From the NCBI GenBank assembly GCA_022824025.1, contig JAJEBF010000060.1:1-45858 (forward strand): a DNA stretch of 45,858 nucleotides, in the 5' to 3' direction. Under the pieces are notes generated by a model. It saw only the letters and a list, made by a program, of their open reading frames with translations. It did not search any database and was not told where the DNA came from. Position 1 is the first letter of the stretch; each line of letters opens with the position of its first letter. Positions 1-7,897 of the stretch are shown here, in pieces. Source of the stretch: Caldilineaceae bacterium. GTDB taxonomy: Bacteria > Chloroflexota > Anaerolineae > Caldilineales > Caldilineaceae. The translations under genes and the position numbers were made by a program.

Positions 1-1
1 C

Positions 2-409
2 CGCGCCGCCAAAGTGATGGGCCAGGAACTCTTCAACCCGCCCACCGTGGAGGGCTGGCACACCGGCCAGGAGTGGATCGACGGCGGCATGCTCACCGAA
101 CGCATCAACTTCGCCGTCGACGAAGTGGGCGACGCCAGCAAACCAGGTATCCAGGCGGTCATCAAACGGCTGCGCGCCGGCGGCGACAGCCTCACCCCCG
201 AGCAGTTCGTCGACACCTGTCTCGACCTCGTCGGCCCCCTGACCCTCGAGGAAAAGACCCGCGCCGACCTTATACGCTTCGCCCAAAGCGGCGGCGACCT
301 CGTATTCTCCAGCAACGGCAGCGCCAACGGCGAAACCGACGAAAACACCGACCGCATCGTGCTCATGCTGCAACTCATCGTCGCCTCCCGCGAATACCAG
401 TTCGCCTGA
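2..409 (+). CDS. DUF1800 family protein, C-terminal fragment
   Basis: The window opens inside this gene, so only the last 135 or so codons are present; the frame is open from base 2 and the true start lies upstream. The piece has the hallmark of the DUF1800 C-terminus, a GQELFNPPTVEGW stretch followed by a helical tail ending in a SREYQFA motif. DUF1800 proteins are usually exported, of unknown biochemical role, and are nearly always encoded next to a DUF1501 gene in Chloroflexota, Planctomycetota and Proteobacteria. That partner follows here after about 100 bp, which supports the call. The pair is thought to act together; no reaction is known. Confidence 0.85.
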   Translation, partial: RAAKVMGQELFNPPTVEGWHTGQEWIDGGMLTERINFAVDEVGDASKPGIQAVIKRLRAGGDSLTPEQFVDTCLDLVGPLTLEEKTRADLIRFAQSGGDLVFSSNGSANGETDENTDRIVLMLQLIVASREYQFA

Positions 410-456
410 CCTGCAGTTTTTAGCAACGCCCTCTCGCCTCACCTGCAAGATGGTGT

Positions 457-497
457 TCACTAAAAACTAATAACCGAGAACTGAAAACTGCAGTCCA
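457..497 (+). repeat. A-rich AAAACT spacer repeat, copy 1
   Basis: The gap before the DUF1501 start carries runs of AAAACT/GAAAACTGCAG. Related low-complexity spacers lie at 1681-1722 and 21519-21551, always in intergenic positions next to a start or stop codon. Seen directly by eye; purpose unknown. Confidence 0.5.
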
Positions 498-511
498 GAA
501 AGGAAGAAAAG

Positions 512-1648
512 ATGGTTGACCACAAGAAAGATCCCGTACTCGTTGTTGTGCAGCTCAGCGGCGGCAACGACTTCATGAACACCGTCGTCCCCTACACCGC
601 CGGCATCTACTACGACTCCAGGCCGGTGGTCGGTCTCAAGGAGGACGAAGTCCTGCCCATCCACGATACCCTGGCCTGGAACCCGAACTGCGCGCCCTTG
701 CAGTCGATGTACGAGGCCGGCGACGTGGCCGTAATCCAGGGCATCGGCTACCCCAACTCGAACCGCTCCCACTTCCGCGCCATGGACATCTGGCACACCT
801 GCGAACCGATCGAGATCGGTACCGAAGGCTGGGTCGGGCGCATGATCCGCGAGCTGGACCCCGGCGGCCACAACGTCCTCACCGGCGTCAACGTCGGCCA
901 GGGCCTGCCCCGCGCCATGGCCGTGCCCGGCGTGCCCGTCACCTCCTTCGCCGACCTCGACACCTACGGCCTGCTCACCGGCATCGACGAACCCCGCCGC
1001 CGCACCCAAGCCCTCGAAGTCTTCAAAGGCATGTACGGCCACGAGGTCGGCGCCGGCTACGTGATGGACTACCTCTCACAGACCGGCCTCAACGTCATCC
1101 AGGGCACCGACGAGCTGAAGAAGGCGAAAGACGGTTACAGTTCGACCGTGGAGTACGGCGACAGCGCCATCGCCAACAGTTTGCGCGATGTCGCCCGCGT
1201 CCATCTGGCCGGCCTCGGCACCCGCGTCTTCTACACCGCGCAAGGCGGCTACGACAACCACGCCAACGAGGTGCCCGACCATCCCAAGCTGCTCGCCGAC
1301 CTCAGCAGCGCCATCACCGCCTTCTTCGCGGACCTGCGCGCCCACAACGCCTCATCCGAGGTCACAATGCTCGTCTTCACCGAGTTCGGCCGCCGCATCC
1401 GCGACAACGCCAGCGGCACCGACCACGGCTCCGGCGGCGGGGCATTCATCATCGGCGACCACGTCCAGGGCGGCCTCTACGCCCAATACCCCTCGCTCGA
1501 CCCCGCCCGCTGGGTCCACGGCGAGGACATGGAACACACCATCGACTTCCGCGGCATCTACGGCACAGTACTCGAACAGTGGATGGGCCTCGATCCCACC
1601 GAAATCGTCGGCGGCCACTTTGAACAGATAAATCCGTACAGCCAATAG
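512..1648 (+). CDS. DUF1501 family protein
   Basis: 378 residues. The N-terminus (VLVVVQLSGGNDFMNTVVPY) and the later QGIGYPNSNRSHFRAMDIW and FTEFGRRIRDNASGTDHGSGG motifs are the standard DUF1501 signature, a family distantly related to the alkaline phosphatase/sulfatase fold with conserved Asp and His residues. The ATG has a purine-rich Shine-Dalgarno (GGAAG) eight bases upstream. Most DUF1501 proteins carry a twin-arginine leader; this one starts directly at the core domain, so no export signal is visible. It follows the DUF1800 gene and precedes an NHL-repeat gene in one direction, suggesting one transcript. Catalytic activity is unknown; the pairing is established, the function is not. 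Confidence 0.88.
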   Translation: MVDHKKDPVLVVVQLSGGNDFMNTVVPYTAGIYYDSRPVVGLKEDEVLPIHDTLAWNPNCAPLQSMYEAGDVAVIQGIGYPNSNRSHFRAMDIWHTCEPIEIGTEGWVGRMIRELDPGGHNVLTGVNVGQGLPRAMAVPGVPVTSFADLDTYGLLTGIDEPRRRTQALEVFKGMYGHEVGAGYVMDYLSQTGLNVIQGTDELKKAKDGYSSTVEYGDSAIANSLRDVARVHLAGLGTRVFYTAQGGYDNHANEVPDHPKLLADLSSAITAFFADLRAHNASSEVTMLVFTEFGRRIRDNASGTDHGSGGGAFIIGDHVQGGLYAQYPSLDPARWVHGEDMEHTIDFRGIYGTVLEQWMGLDPTEIVGGHFEQINPYSQ

Positions 1649-1680
1649 CCCTGCGTTCCCAGCAACAACAGCACGCACAG

Positions 1681-1722
1681 GGGTTAACTAAAAACTGGAA
1701 ACTCAAAACTTAAAACTAACAA
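1681..1722 (+). repeat. A-rich AAAACT spacer repeat, copy 2
   Basis: Contains AACTAAAAACTGGAAACT, an 18-base string also found exactly at about 21521, followed by more AAAACT units. It sits between the DUF1501 stop and the NHL gene's Shine-Dalgarno. Confidence 0.55.
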
Positions 1723-1734
1723 AGGAGTTCCACC

Positions 1735-2745
1735 GTGGGCAGACCATACGGTCTCTTGCGCGCCGGATTTCCCTTCCACAAGACGTTGGGAATGCGGCGG
1801 CTGACAAACTATCCCATCGATCTGGCGTTCGGCCAGGAGGATCGCCTCTACATCCTCTGCCGCAGCGAGGGCACCGCGCTCATCCGCAAATACAGCACCG
1901 AGGACAGTGACCTCGGCTCCATCGGCATCTACGGCGACGAGCCGGGCAAAGTCACCTGGCCGGTCACCATCCTCGCCGACGCCGAAGAGAACCTCTACCT
2001 CACCGATGAAACGCTGCACCGCGTCACCATCATCGACAACGAGGGCGAGCTCATCGACAGCTGGGGCGAAGAGGGCAGCGAGCCCGGCCAGCTCAACGGC
2101 CCGTCCGGCATGGACTTCGACGCCGAGGGCAACCTATACGTCGTCGATACCCACAACCACCGCGTCCAGAAGTTCACCCGCGAGGGCGGCTTCCTCGGCG
2201 GCTGGGGCAGCCACGGCTGCGGCGAAGGCGAATTCAACATGCCCTGGGGCATTGCCGTCGACGAACTCGGCGACGTGTACGTCGCCGACTGGCGCAACGA
2301 TCGCGTCCAGAAATTCAGCGCCGACGGCGAGTTCCTCATGGCCTTTGGGACCTCCGGTTGCGGCGACGGCCAGTTCAACCGCCCTAGCGGCGTCGACGTC
2401 GACCTCCATGGCGACATCTACGTCGTCGACCGCGGCAACAACCGCGTCCAGCTCTTCAACGAAGAGGGCCGCTACGTGCAGCAGTTCGTCGGCGACGCCA
2501 CCCTCTCCAAGGTGGCCATCTCCTACATGATGACCAACGCCTACCCCAACCGCCTGCGCGACATGGCCAAACTCGAAATCCAGAAACTCCTGCGCTGGCC
2601 GCAGTCCGTCGTCGTCAGCCCGGACGGCCTCATGTACGTGCCCGACACCGGCTCCTACCGCGTCCAGGTCTACCGAAAGGAGGCCGTCGAGCTCAACGAG
2701 CTCCAATTCGCGCCGCCCCGCCGCGCGCCGGCCCTGAACATCTAG
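1735..2745 (+). CDS. NHL-repeat beta-propeller protein
   Basis: 336 residues starting at GTG, with AAAGGAG eight bases upstream. At least four NHL blades can be read from the recurring hydrophobic-RVQ-phe pattern: RVQKFTREGGFLGGWG, DRVQKFSADGEFLMAFG, NRVQLFNEEGRYVQQF and YRVQVYRK, each preceded by a GxxYVxDxxNxR-like strand. NHL repeats form a six-bladed propeller used for binding or, in some lyases, catalysis. No signal peptide is visible, so it may be cytoplasmic. It lies behind the DUF1800/DUF1501 pair, about 85 bp from the DUF1501 stop. Specific ligand unknown. Confidence 0.85.
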   Translation: MGRPYGLLRAGFPFHKTLGMRRLTNYPIDLAFGQEDRLYILCRSEGTALIRKYSTEDSDLGSIGIYGDEPGKVTWPVTILADAEENLYLTDETLHRVTIIDNEGELIDSWGEEGSEPGQLNGPSGMDFDAEGNLYVVDTHNHRVQKFTREGGFLGGWGSHGCGEGEFNMPWGIAVDELGDVYVADWRNDRVQKFSADGEFLMAFGTSGCGDGQFNRPSGVDVDLHGDIYVVDRGNNRVQLFNEEGRYVQQFVGDATLSKVAISYMMTNAYPNRLRDMAKLEIQKLLRWPQSVVVSPDGLMYVPDTGSYRVQVYRKEAVELNELQFAPPRRAPALNI

Positions 2746-3289
2746 CGCCCAGCGGACCTCGCAGCCACACCCAAACCGCGGCCGCGCCGCATCTCCGCGC
2801 CAACTGACGACTGCAGTCCTCCTCAGCCGCCAGTTGGCTGCGCAACCCCGCCCCTGCCTCGTAGCGGCGCCCCTCTTCGGCGCTCTAGCGTGCCATGCCT
2901 CGCGCCAAATGCCCACAGATCGCGCCGCCCACTACGCAATTGTCTTCGCGCCCCTTCGCGGATCAACCGCCGCTCCCCAAACGCGAAAGGACGCGAGAGT
3001 TCTCTTCCGCGCCCCTTTACATCCTTTCCGGACCTCCCGTTGCTGTTACTAAATGCGTTACTACTAAGCCTATCTATTCGCTGAAAGGCAGGGCCGGAAT
3101 TCTGTTGGTTGTGATAGAGTGAATGGCTTGGCAGTTACCTCTTTTTTTCTTTCTGACGCAGATTAGAGCCGAAAGCACCCCGGTTGGACTTGCCTCGAAT
3201 GGTCCTCATATCGTGAGTCTTAGGTGACGCCTCGAAATGCCACTCTTTTTGGTGGCAATCTAAACGCGAGGCAGGCAAAAATATCTTGT
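2746..3289. other. Intergenic region, no gene seen
   Basis: About 540 bases between the NHL gene and the Opp-type operon promoter. GC-rich in the first half, AT-richer towards 3100-3290. Short open frames occur but none has a recognisable product or a convincing ribosome-binding site. Confidence 0.5.
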
Positions 3290-3318
3290 TTGCCTGACGA
3301 TCTCGGACCGAGTATACT
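3290..3318 (+). promoter_or_regulatory. Putative sigma70-type promoter of the Opp-like operon
   Basis: TTGCCT (3290-3295), a 17-base spacer and TATACT (3313-3318) lie about 100 bp before the substrate-binding protein start, in the AT-rich part of the gap. Spacing and -10 match are good; no experimental support. Confidence 0.4.
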
Positions 3319-3420
3319 TTATATAGATTTGGATACATTTTTGCCAAACTGGTTCTCCGTTGATTCCCCTTGCCAAGCGTAACGCGCAACCATAGCCAAC
3401 TTCATCAAAAGGAGAGACCC

Positions 3421-5412
3421 ATGAAGAAGCATGTGATTTCTCGACGCCAGTTTATCCGCGTTTCCAGCATGACCGCCCTTGGCAGCGTGCTGGTCGCCTG
3501 TGGAGCGCCCGCAGCGCCTGCCGAGGAAGTAGCGGAAGCGCCGGCAGACACCGGGGCTGAAGCGGAACTGCCGGCCGCTACTTCAGGTCAGTACACGGAG
3601 AGCCCAACCAGCGCCGAGCTTGTCAGTGCCGGTGAACTACCTCCCGTGGAGGAACGGTTGCCCAAGAATCCGCTTGTCTGGGCGGACTACGATGTTGTCG
3701 CAATGGAGAAGGAGCAGGGCAAGTACGGTGGCACCGTGCGTATCGGCAATGCAGGCGGCATCAACGGCCTCGCCACCTTTGGCCTGGCACGCTACACGGC
3801 AGACGACACGCGCACTTTCGTTGCCGACATGGCGGAAAGCTGGGAAGTCTCCGACGACGCCACCAGATTCACATTCCATCTGCGCGAAGGCCACAAGTGG
3901 TCGGATGGCACGCCATTCACCGCCCATGACATGCAGTGGTACTACGACAACGTCATCCACTCGGATTATCTGGATGCGCCGATGGGTTGGGCAGGCATGG
4001 AGACGACGACCGACAGGATTGTGGCCGTCGACGACTTCACCGTCCGTTTTGAGTTTGCCAATCCAAACTCGCTCTTCCTCGAACTGAGCCGCGGTGTTGC
4101 CGGCGGCGAAGCCGGGCTGTGGAGCCAGTCAGCGCCCCACTACGTGCAGAAGTACCATCCTGACTACAACCGTATGGACAGTTACGACGATCCCAAAGAG
4201 CAGTTTCAGAAGGAAGTGCAGGACCGACTTCCCTTCCAGATGACGATTCAGGACCCCGAGCGCCCCGTACTCTGGGGCTGGAAGCCGTCCGAATACGCGG
4301 AGGGGCAGATCGCGCGCCTCGTTCGCAACCACTATTTCCACTGCGTCGACCGTTGGGGTCAGCAGATGCCGTATATCGAAGTCATGGAGAATCTCCTGCT
4401 CGGCTCGCGTGACAAGGATGTCATCTTGCTGAAACTGGTCGCCGGAGAGACCCATTGGGAGCGTCGTCTCGGTTCCGTTACCGACGTGCCATTCCTCAAC
4501 GAGCAGGCCGGCGACACGCTCGACTTCATCTACACAATCAAGCCTGAGGGCGCGCAGCAGGGCATCTATTTCAGCGCACACGCTGACGATGCCAACATGG
4601 ATGCCCTCCTCAAGCAGGCCGACTTCCGGCGTGCGCTTTCCATCGCTATCGATCGCGCCACCATCAACGAGACGGCCTACTTCGGCCTTGGCAAGATCGG
4701 GCACGGCTTCAGCCTGCCAGGCGTATTTGATCCCGAAATCGACGGCAAGTGGGTGGAATACAATCCCGATGCCGCGTCTCAGATGCTCGACGATCTGGGC
4801 CTCACGGAGAGAGACGACGAAGGCTTTCGCACCTATGAGAACGGCGAAACCATGACCTTCATTCTCGGCTCCGCGCCCGGCTGGCATCCCGGCGCACAGG
4901 AATCGGCGGAGATAGCGGCGGAGGGCTGGAACGCAATTGGACTGCGTACCGTCGTCACCGTCGCGTCGCCCGGCGACATGATCGCCGAATGGAGGGAGGG
5001 CATTTCCCACGCTTATGTTCGCTCCAGCATCGGCGGCGACGTCATGTTCGACCTCAAGCACAGCACAGGCCTGCGCTGGGGGGCGCCCTCCTACCGCTGG
5101 TGGGTGACAAAGGATTTACCTGCCGACGAGGTCCAAGGTGTTGAGCCGCCCGACGATCTGAAGTACTTCCTCGAACTGGGAGACAAGATTCTCAGTGTCA
5201 TCAGCGAAGAAGAACGCGAAGAGCTGATCCATGAGCGCCGCGTCTGGATGGCCGATACCTGCTGGTTCATCGGCATGGTCCAGACAGTGCCCCACGTCCT
5301 CGTCGCCAATAAGAATCTCCGCGGCATCTGGGGCAGGGAAGAGGAGATTCCCTGGAAACTCGGCGCGGGGGACGAGGAGTTCTGGCCGCGTTCATGGTTC
5401 TGGACTGAATAA
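3421..5412 (+). CDS. Peptide/oligosaccharide ABC transporter substrate-binding lipoprotein (family 5)
   Basis: 663 residues. The chosen ATG follows AAAAGGAGAGACCC and gives a clean export signal: KKHVISRRQFIRVSS with twin arginines, then a hydrophobic stretch and the lipobox VLVAC. A long acidic Ala/Pro linker follows, as in lipid-anchored proteins. The body has the SBP_bac_5 features: TFHLREGHKWSDGTPFTAHD near residue 170 and the downstream DFRRALSIAIDR motif. It would bind a peptide or sugar oligomer outside the cell and pass it to the permeases encoded next. At 663 residues it is longer than most OppA proteins, as is common in Chloroflexota and Armatimonadota. The ligand cannot be told from sequence; neighbouring sugar-type dehydrogenases suggest a carbohydrate. 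Confidence 0.9.
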   Translation: MKKHVISRRQFIRVSSMTALGSVLVACGAPAAPAEEVAEAPADTGAEAELPAATSGQYTESPTSAELVSAGELPPVEERLPKNPLVWADYDVVAMEKEQGKYGGTVRIGNAGGINGLATFGLARYTADDTRTFVADMAESWEVSDDATRFTFHLREGHKWSDGTPFTAHDMQWYYDNVIHSDYLDAPMGWAGMETTTDRIVAVDDFTVRFEFANPNSLFLELSRGVAGGEAGLWSQSAPHYVQKYHPDYNRMDSYDDPKEQFQKEVQDRLPFQMTIQDPERPVLWGWKPSEYAEGQIARLVRNHYFHCVDRWGQQMPYIEVMENLLLGSRDKDVILLKLVAGETHWERRLGSVTDVPFLNEQAGDTLDFIYTIKPEGAQQGIYFSAHADDANMDALLKQADFRRALSIAIDRATINETAYFGLGKIGHGFSLPGVFDPEIDGKWVEYNPDAASQMLDDLGLTERDDEGFRTYENGETMTFILGSAPGWHPGAQESAEIAAEGWNAIGLRTVVTVASPGDMIAEWREGISHAYVRSSIGGDVMFDLKHSTGLRWGAPSYRWWVTKDLPADEVQGVEPPDDLKYFLELGDKILSVISEEEREELIHERRVWMADTCWFIGMVQTVPHVLVANKNLRGIWGREEEIPWKLGAGDEEFWPRSWFWTE

Positions 5413-5481
5413 CGTCTGCCGTTCGCTGGCGGGCAGCTGGTTGGACGCTTGACGTTTGCATTGCGCCATGTAGAATTCGGA

Positions 5482-5532
5482 GCCTTTCACAGATCTTCGC
5501 TTGTTGCCTGAGCCCGGCGATCTGTGAAAGGC
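5482..5532 (+). terminator. Stem-loop after the substrate-binding gene
   Basis: GCCTTTCACAGATC (5482-5495) is repeated as its exact reverse complement at 5519-5532, with a 23-base loop. There is no T-run after it, so it is more likely an mRNA-stabilising or attenuating hairpin than a full terminator. It would let the binding protein be made in excess over the permeases, as known for other ABC operons. Confidence 0.55.
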
Positions 5533-5696
5533 ACTTTCTTGCTCGCCCGCACTGCTTCGCTGTCCTGACTTCGCGGGTACTGGCCGGCTGGAATCGACCT
5601 CAGCTGGGGCCGGAAAACGTGTTTGGACGGCCAGCAAGCGTAGGTTATCTTGATTCACGCCACCGCCTGCCACAAGCGTTTCTCCTTTGACATTCC

Positions 5697-6692
5697 ATGA
5701 GAACCTACATCTTGCAGCGTTTCATCCAGATGATCATCGTCATGGTCGTGGTCATGCTGGTCAGCTTTATCATTGTCGAACTCCCCCCCGGCGACTTTCT
5801 CACCACGCTGCGCGAGCAACTGTCTGAGCAGAACGTCGACCCCAAAGTCATCGACTCGACCGTAGAAATGTATCGGGCACGCTACGGCCTCGGCGAAAAC
5901 TGGTTCTTCCGCTTCGGCAAATGGGCCTGGTCCCTGATGAAGGGCGACATGGGCTACTCCATGCAGCACAACCGCCCAGCCAGCGAGCTCATGGGAGAGC
6001 GCCTCAGCCTGACAATCTGGATCAGCATTGCTACCCTTGCCTTCATGTTCGTCGTCGCGGTCCCGATAGGCATGCTCTCCGCCATCAAACAGTACTCCGC
6101 CTGGGACCACTCCTTCACTTTTCTCGCTCTATTGGGCGTTTCCGTGCCCAGTTTCATTACGGCGCTCGTTTTTCTTCTGCTGTCGGTCACACTGCTGGGC
6201 GCGACGACCGTTGCCGGCCTGTTTTCCCCCGAATATGTCACGGCCGAATGGTCGTGGGCCAAGTTCCTTGACATGCTCAAGCACGTCTGGATCATCCTGT
6301 TCATCGTCGGGCTTGGCGACACGGCCAGCACCATTCGCGTTATGCGCGCCCGCATGCTGGACACGCTGGGCGAGCCGTATATCGACACGGCCCGCATGAA
6401 GGGGCTGTCCGGAGCAAAGATCTATTTTCGCCACGCGCTGCGCGTTGCGATCAATCCGATCATTTCCAGCATCGGCCTGCGGTTCCCGCAGATCATCAGC
6501 GGGTCAACAATCGTCGCCATCGTCCTGACGCTGCCCCTAATCGGCCCCCTATTGCTCGATGCCCTGCTCGGCGAAGATGTCTATCTCGCTTGCAGCATTC
6601 TCGTCGTCCTGACGCTGGCCCTCGTCGTCGGCAATTTCCTCGCGGACCTCGCGCTGGCCTGGCTTGACCCGCGTATACGATTCGAAAGCTAG
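5697..6692 (+). CDS. ABC transporter permease, OppB/DppB type
   Basis: 331 residues. Starts with the typical MRTYILQRFIQMIIVM first membrane helix and a VELPPGDF periplasmic motif; about six membrane segments follow. The cytoplasmic coupling (EAA) loop is visible as DTARMKGLSGAKIYFRHALR. It forms the membrane channel with the next gene product. The gap after the binding protein gene is about 280 bp and holds a stem-loop; no strong Shine-Dalgarno is seen before this ATG, so translation may be weak. Family assignment is firm; substrate is not. Confidence 0.9.
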   Translation: MRTYILQRFIQMIIVMVVVMLVSFIIVELPPGDFLTTLREQLSEQNVDPKVIDSTVEMYRARYGLGENWFFRFGKWAWSLMKGDMGYSMQHNRPASELMGERLSLTIWISIATLAFMFVVAVPIGMLSAIKQYSAWDHSFTFLALLGVSVPSFITALVFLLLSVTLLGATTVAGLFSPEYVTAEWSWAKFLDMLKHVWIILFIVGLGDTASTIRVMRARMLDTLGEPYIDTARMKGLSGAKIYFRHALRVAINPIISSIGLRFPQIISGSTIVAIVLTLPLIGPLLLDALLGEDVYLACSILVVLTLALVVGNFLADLALAWLDPRIRFES

Positions 6693-6704
6693 AAGGAGCC
6701 TCGA

Positions 6705-7853
6705 GTGGAGCAGAACGCTGCGGCAAACGGCCAACCCCCATTGAACGAAACAGGGGTGGAGGAGCGCTTCGACGTAACCAAACAGGTCTCCTATGGCCGC
6801 CTCATCTACCTGCGCTTTCTAAGAAACCATGCTGCCGTCGTCGCGGCCTTCGCTCTCGTTCTAATCTATCTCATAACCCTGGTCTGCCCTTTCTTCGCCC
6901 CCTACGATCCCAACACGCGCTTTATCGAGAAGGTCGCGCATCCCCCGCTTCTGCCCACATTCATCGACGCCGACGGAAAGTTCCATTTACGGCCTTTCGT
7001 CTTCGGCACGGTGCAGTCACGCGACCCCAAGACGATGGAACGCGTGTACACGGAGGATACGACGCAGCGCTTTCCTCTGCAGTTGTTCGTGCGCGGAGAC
7101 GAGTATACTTTCCTCTTTTGGGACAGCGACCTGCATCTCTTCGGCGCGCAGGATTCGCCGGTCTTCATTCTGGGCACGGACACACAGGGCCGCGATCTTT
7201 TCTCCCGAATCCTGTTCGGCGGCCGCATCTCGACCACGGTCGGCCTGATCGGTGTTGCCATCAGCCTCCTTCTCGGCATTGTCGTCGGCATGGCGTCCGG
7301 CTACCTCGGCGGCGCGGTCGACTCTATCATCCAGCGCGGTATCGAAGTGCTGCTCTCCTTTCCGAGCCTGCCATTGTGGATGGCGCTTTCGCTCTCTTTG
7401 CCGCGGCATTGGAGTTCGATTCGCATCTTCCTGCTCATTACTATCCTGCTTTCGATCGTTGGCTGGGGCGGCTTGGCGCGCGTCGTGCGCGGCATGACCC
7501 TTGCCGTCAAATCGGAGGAGTTCGTGCTTGCATCGCGCATGGGCGGGGGCGGCACCTGGTGGATTCTGATTCGCCACATCCTGCCCACCAACCTGAGCTA
7601 TGTAATCGTGGCGGCGACTCTGGCAGTGCCCGGCATTATTCTCGGTGAGACCGCGTTGAGCTTTCTGGGCCTCGGCATTCAGCCGCCGATGATCAGTTGG
7701 GGCGTGCTGCTCCAGGACGCGCAGAAGGTCTCGTTTCTCTCGCAGATGCCATGGCTGATCGCGCCGGCATTCTTTATCATGGCGACCGTCCTCGCCTTTA
7801 ACTTCATCGGCGACGGGCTGCGGGACGCCCTAGACCCGTATTCCAACTTCTGA
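6705..7853 (+). CDS. ABC transporter permease, OppC/DppC type
   Basis: 382 residues from a GTG start with AAGGAG eight bases before it, 12 bp after the first permease. After the first membrane helix (about residues 42-66) there is an unusually long extracytoplasmic segment of about 85 residues before the classic LGTDTQGRDLFSRILFGGR motif. The EAA loop reads EEFVLASRMGGGGTWWILI, and the C-terminus has the family signature LGETALSFLGLGIQPP. It pairs with the OppB-like permease. The long insert resembles the YejE-like subgroup and probably contacts the binding protein. Confidence 0.9.
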   Translation: MEQNAAANGQPPLNETGVEERFDVTKQVSYGRLIYLRFLRNHAAVVAAFALVLIYLITLVCPFFAPYDPNTRFIEKVAHPPLLPTFIDADGKFHLRPFVFGTVQSRDPKTMERVYTEDTTQRFPLQLFVRGDEYTFLFWDSDLHLFGAQDSPVFILGTDTQGRDLFSRILFGGRISTTVGLIGVAISLLLGIVVGMASGYLGGAVDSIIQRGIEVLLSFPSLPLWMALSLSLPRHWSSIRIFLLITILLSIVGWGGLARVVRGMTLAVKSEEFVLASRMGGGGTWWILIRHILPTNLSYVIVAATLAVPGIILGETALSFLGLGIQPPMISWGVLLQDAQKVSFLSQMPWLIAPAFFIMATVLAFNFIGDGLRDALDPYSNF

Positions 7854-7897
7854 TTCATTGTTATTCTCGACTGCACATCCCGACCGCCTCCAGACTT

